Source of the DNA: Bacillota bacterium
GTDB lineage: Bacteria; Bacillota; Clostridia; Acetivibrionales; DTU013
Length of the DNA: 22,546 nucleotides
NCBI GenBank assembly: GCA_023399355.1
Contig: JAEWQC010000176.1
Coordinates: forward strand, 1-22,546
Direction: 5' to 3'
Positions 22,108 through 22,546 of the stretch are shown here, piece after piece; the first letter of the stretch is position 1, and every line of letters begins with the position of its first letter. Both the position numbers and the translations under genes were made by a program. Below the pieces are notes generated by a model. That model was not told where the DNA came from, did not search any database, and was given only the letters and a program-made list of their open reading frames with translations.

Positions 22108-22546
22108 TGGGGGATACTCATGTAATTTTAGTTTTTGACCCGGAAGAGAGGCTGTTGGAGAATGAATTTTTGAAACTGGCAAATAGTCTCGAGGGCTTTG
22201 TTGATAAAGGTATTATCTCAGTTGCTGGCCGAGGAAGGCTTTATTTTATAAAGACATCCGTCTTGCCGGTTATCAATTTGATCAGGGAGTCCTTTCCGGA
22301 TTTTAAAATAGAGTGGATGGAGGCCGTCCTCCCTGTTATTACCTCAAGTGAAAAAAAAGAACAATTTTTTGATTCCTTCACGAAATGGAAAGAAGTTGCT
22401 TCAGCAGGTAAACAAACTTTATATGCTGCTGCAGTTCAATATGAAATAAATGCATCTGCATGGACAGAAGAGAAAATCATGGATTACATGAAAATGATTG
22501 AACGAAAAATGTACAGACAGACGCATGTATTGTACGAAGAAAAAAT
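22107..22546 (+). CDS. Probable second part of a serine-dehydratase-like enzyme (cut by window edge)
   Basis: ATG 22107 overlaps the last base of the preceding stop (TAATG), so translation is probably coupled. The frame is open to the right edge, about 146 codons. The first 70 residues have alternating strands and helices, including GIISVAGRGRLYFI, which could correspond to the later part of a beta domain. From about residue 115 the sequence YEINASAWTEEKIMDYMKMI resembles the start of the alpha domain of L-serine dehydratases (and the related cysteine desulfidases). The Fe-S cysteines would lie outside the window. Serine or cysteine as substrate would both fit next to a cysteine locus. The family call is moderate and rests partly on the preceding ORF. 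Confidence 0.5.
   Translation, partial: MGDTHVILVFDPEERLLENEFLKLANSLEGFVDKGIISVAGRGRLYFIKTSVLPVINLIRESFPDFKIEWMEAVLPVITSSEKKEQFFDSFTKWKEVASAGKQTLYAAAVQYEINASAWTEEKIMDYMKMIERKMYRQTHVLYEEK

Noticed and set aside
1..22546. CRISPR arrays, rRNA and tRNA genes
   Set aside because: No regularly spaced repeats, no rRNA sequence and no cloverleaf with a TTCRANY-type arm were noticed in reading.

Overview
The window looks like a chromosomal segment of a low-GC Gram-positive bacterium of the class Clostridia. The grounds are AG-rich ribosome binding sites throughout, a Bacillus/Clostridium-type LexA box (CGAAC-N4-GTTCG), a CymR-type Rrf2 regulator, YolD and YezD family proteins, an ECF sigma factor with a membrane partner, and a chorismate mutase/DAHP synthase fusion. 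A genus cannot be given safely.

Left part (1-5400): an IS5/IS1182-type transposase runs off the left edge on the minus strand. It is followed by the remnant of a frameshifted lipoprotein gene. Next comes an AT-rich minus-strand pair, a DHQ-synthase-like sugar phosphate cyclase and an inositol-monophosphatase-family protein. Both have substitutions at positions that are normally conserved. A LexA-controlled promoter then drives a Y-family DNA polymerase and a coupled YolD-like protein.

Middle part (5400-10720): this stretch mixes intact and decayed genes. It holds a truncated CxxC protein, a small ORF broken by a 46-bp tandem duplication, an intact ECF sigma factor with its coupled membrane partner, a degenerate exported-type protein, and an AraC regulator fused to a large unrecognised C-terminal domain. 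A long non-coding stretch follows, containing the first copy of a repeated, possibly structured RNA-like element.

Right part (10720-22546): all genes read rightwards. A phosphopantetheinyl transferase and a DAHP synthase/chorismate mutase come first. A sulfur amino-acid locus follows: a 28-codon ORF, cymR, O-acetylhomoserine sulfhydrylase, a ridA remnant, a cystathionine gamma-synthase/lyase family enzyme, cysK, two coupled YezD-like proteins, and a glutamine-synthetase-family ligase. Similar 15-20 bp motifs (CTAAACAKATAGGRAAT-like) lie upstream of the 28-codon ORF, at the cymR promoter, before the sulfhydrylase and before cysK, with a weaker copy before the YezD pair. I infer that these are CymR operators and that the locus is a cysteine-responsive regulon. 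In Bacillus subtilis CymR works together with CysK, and both are present here. The second copy of the repeated element lies between the ligase and a copper-type P-ATPase. The window ends in what looks like an iron-sulfur L-serine dehydratase relative split into two ORFs.
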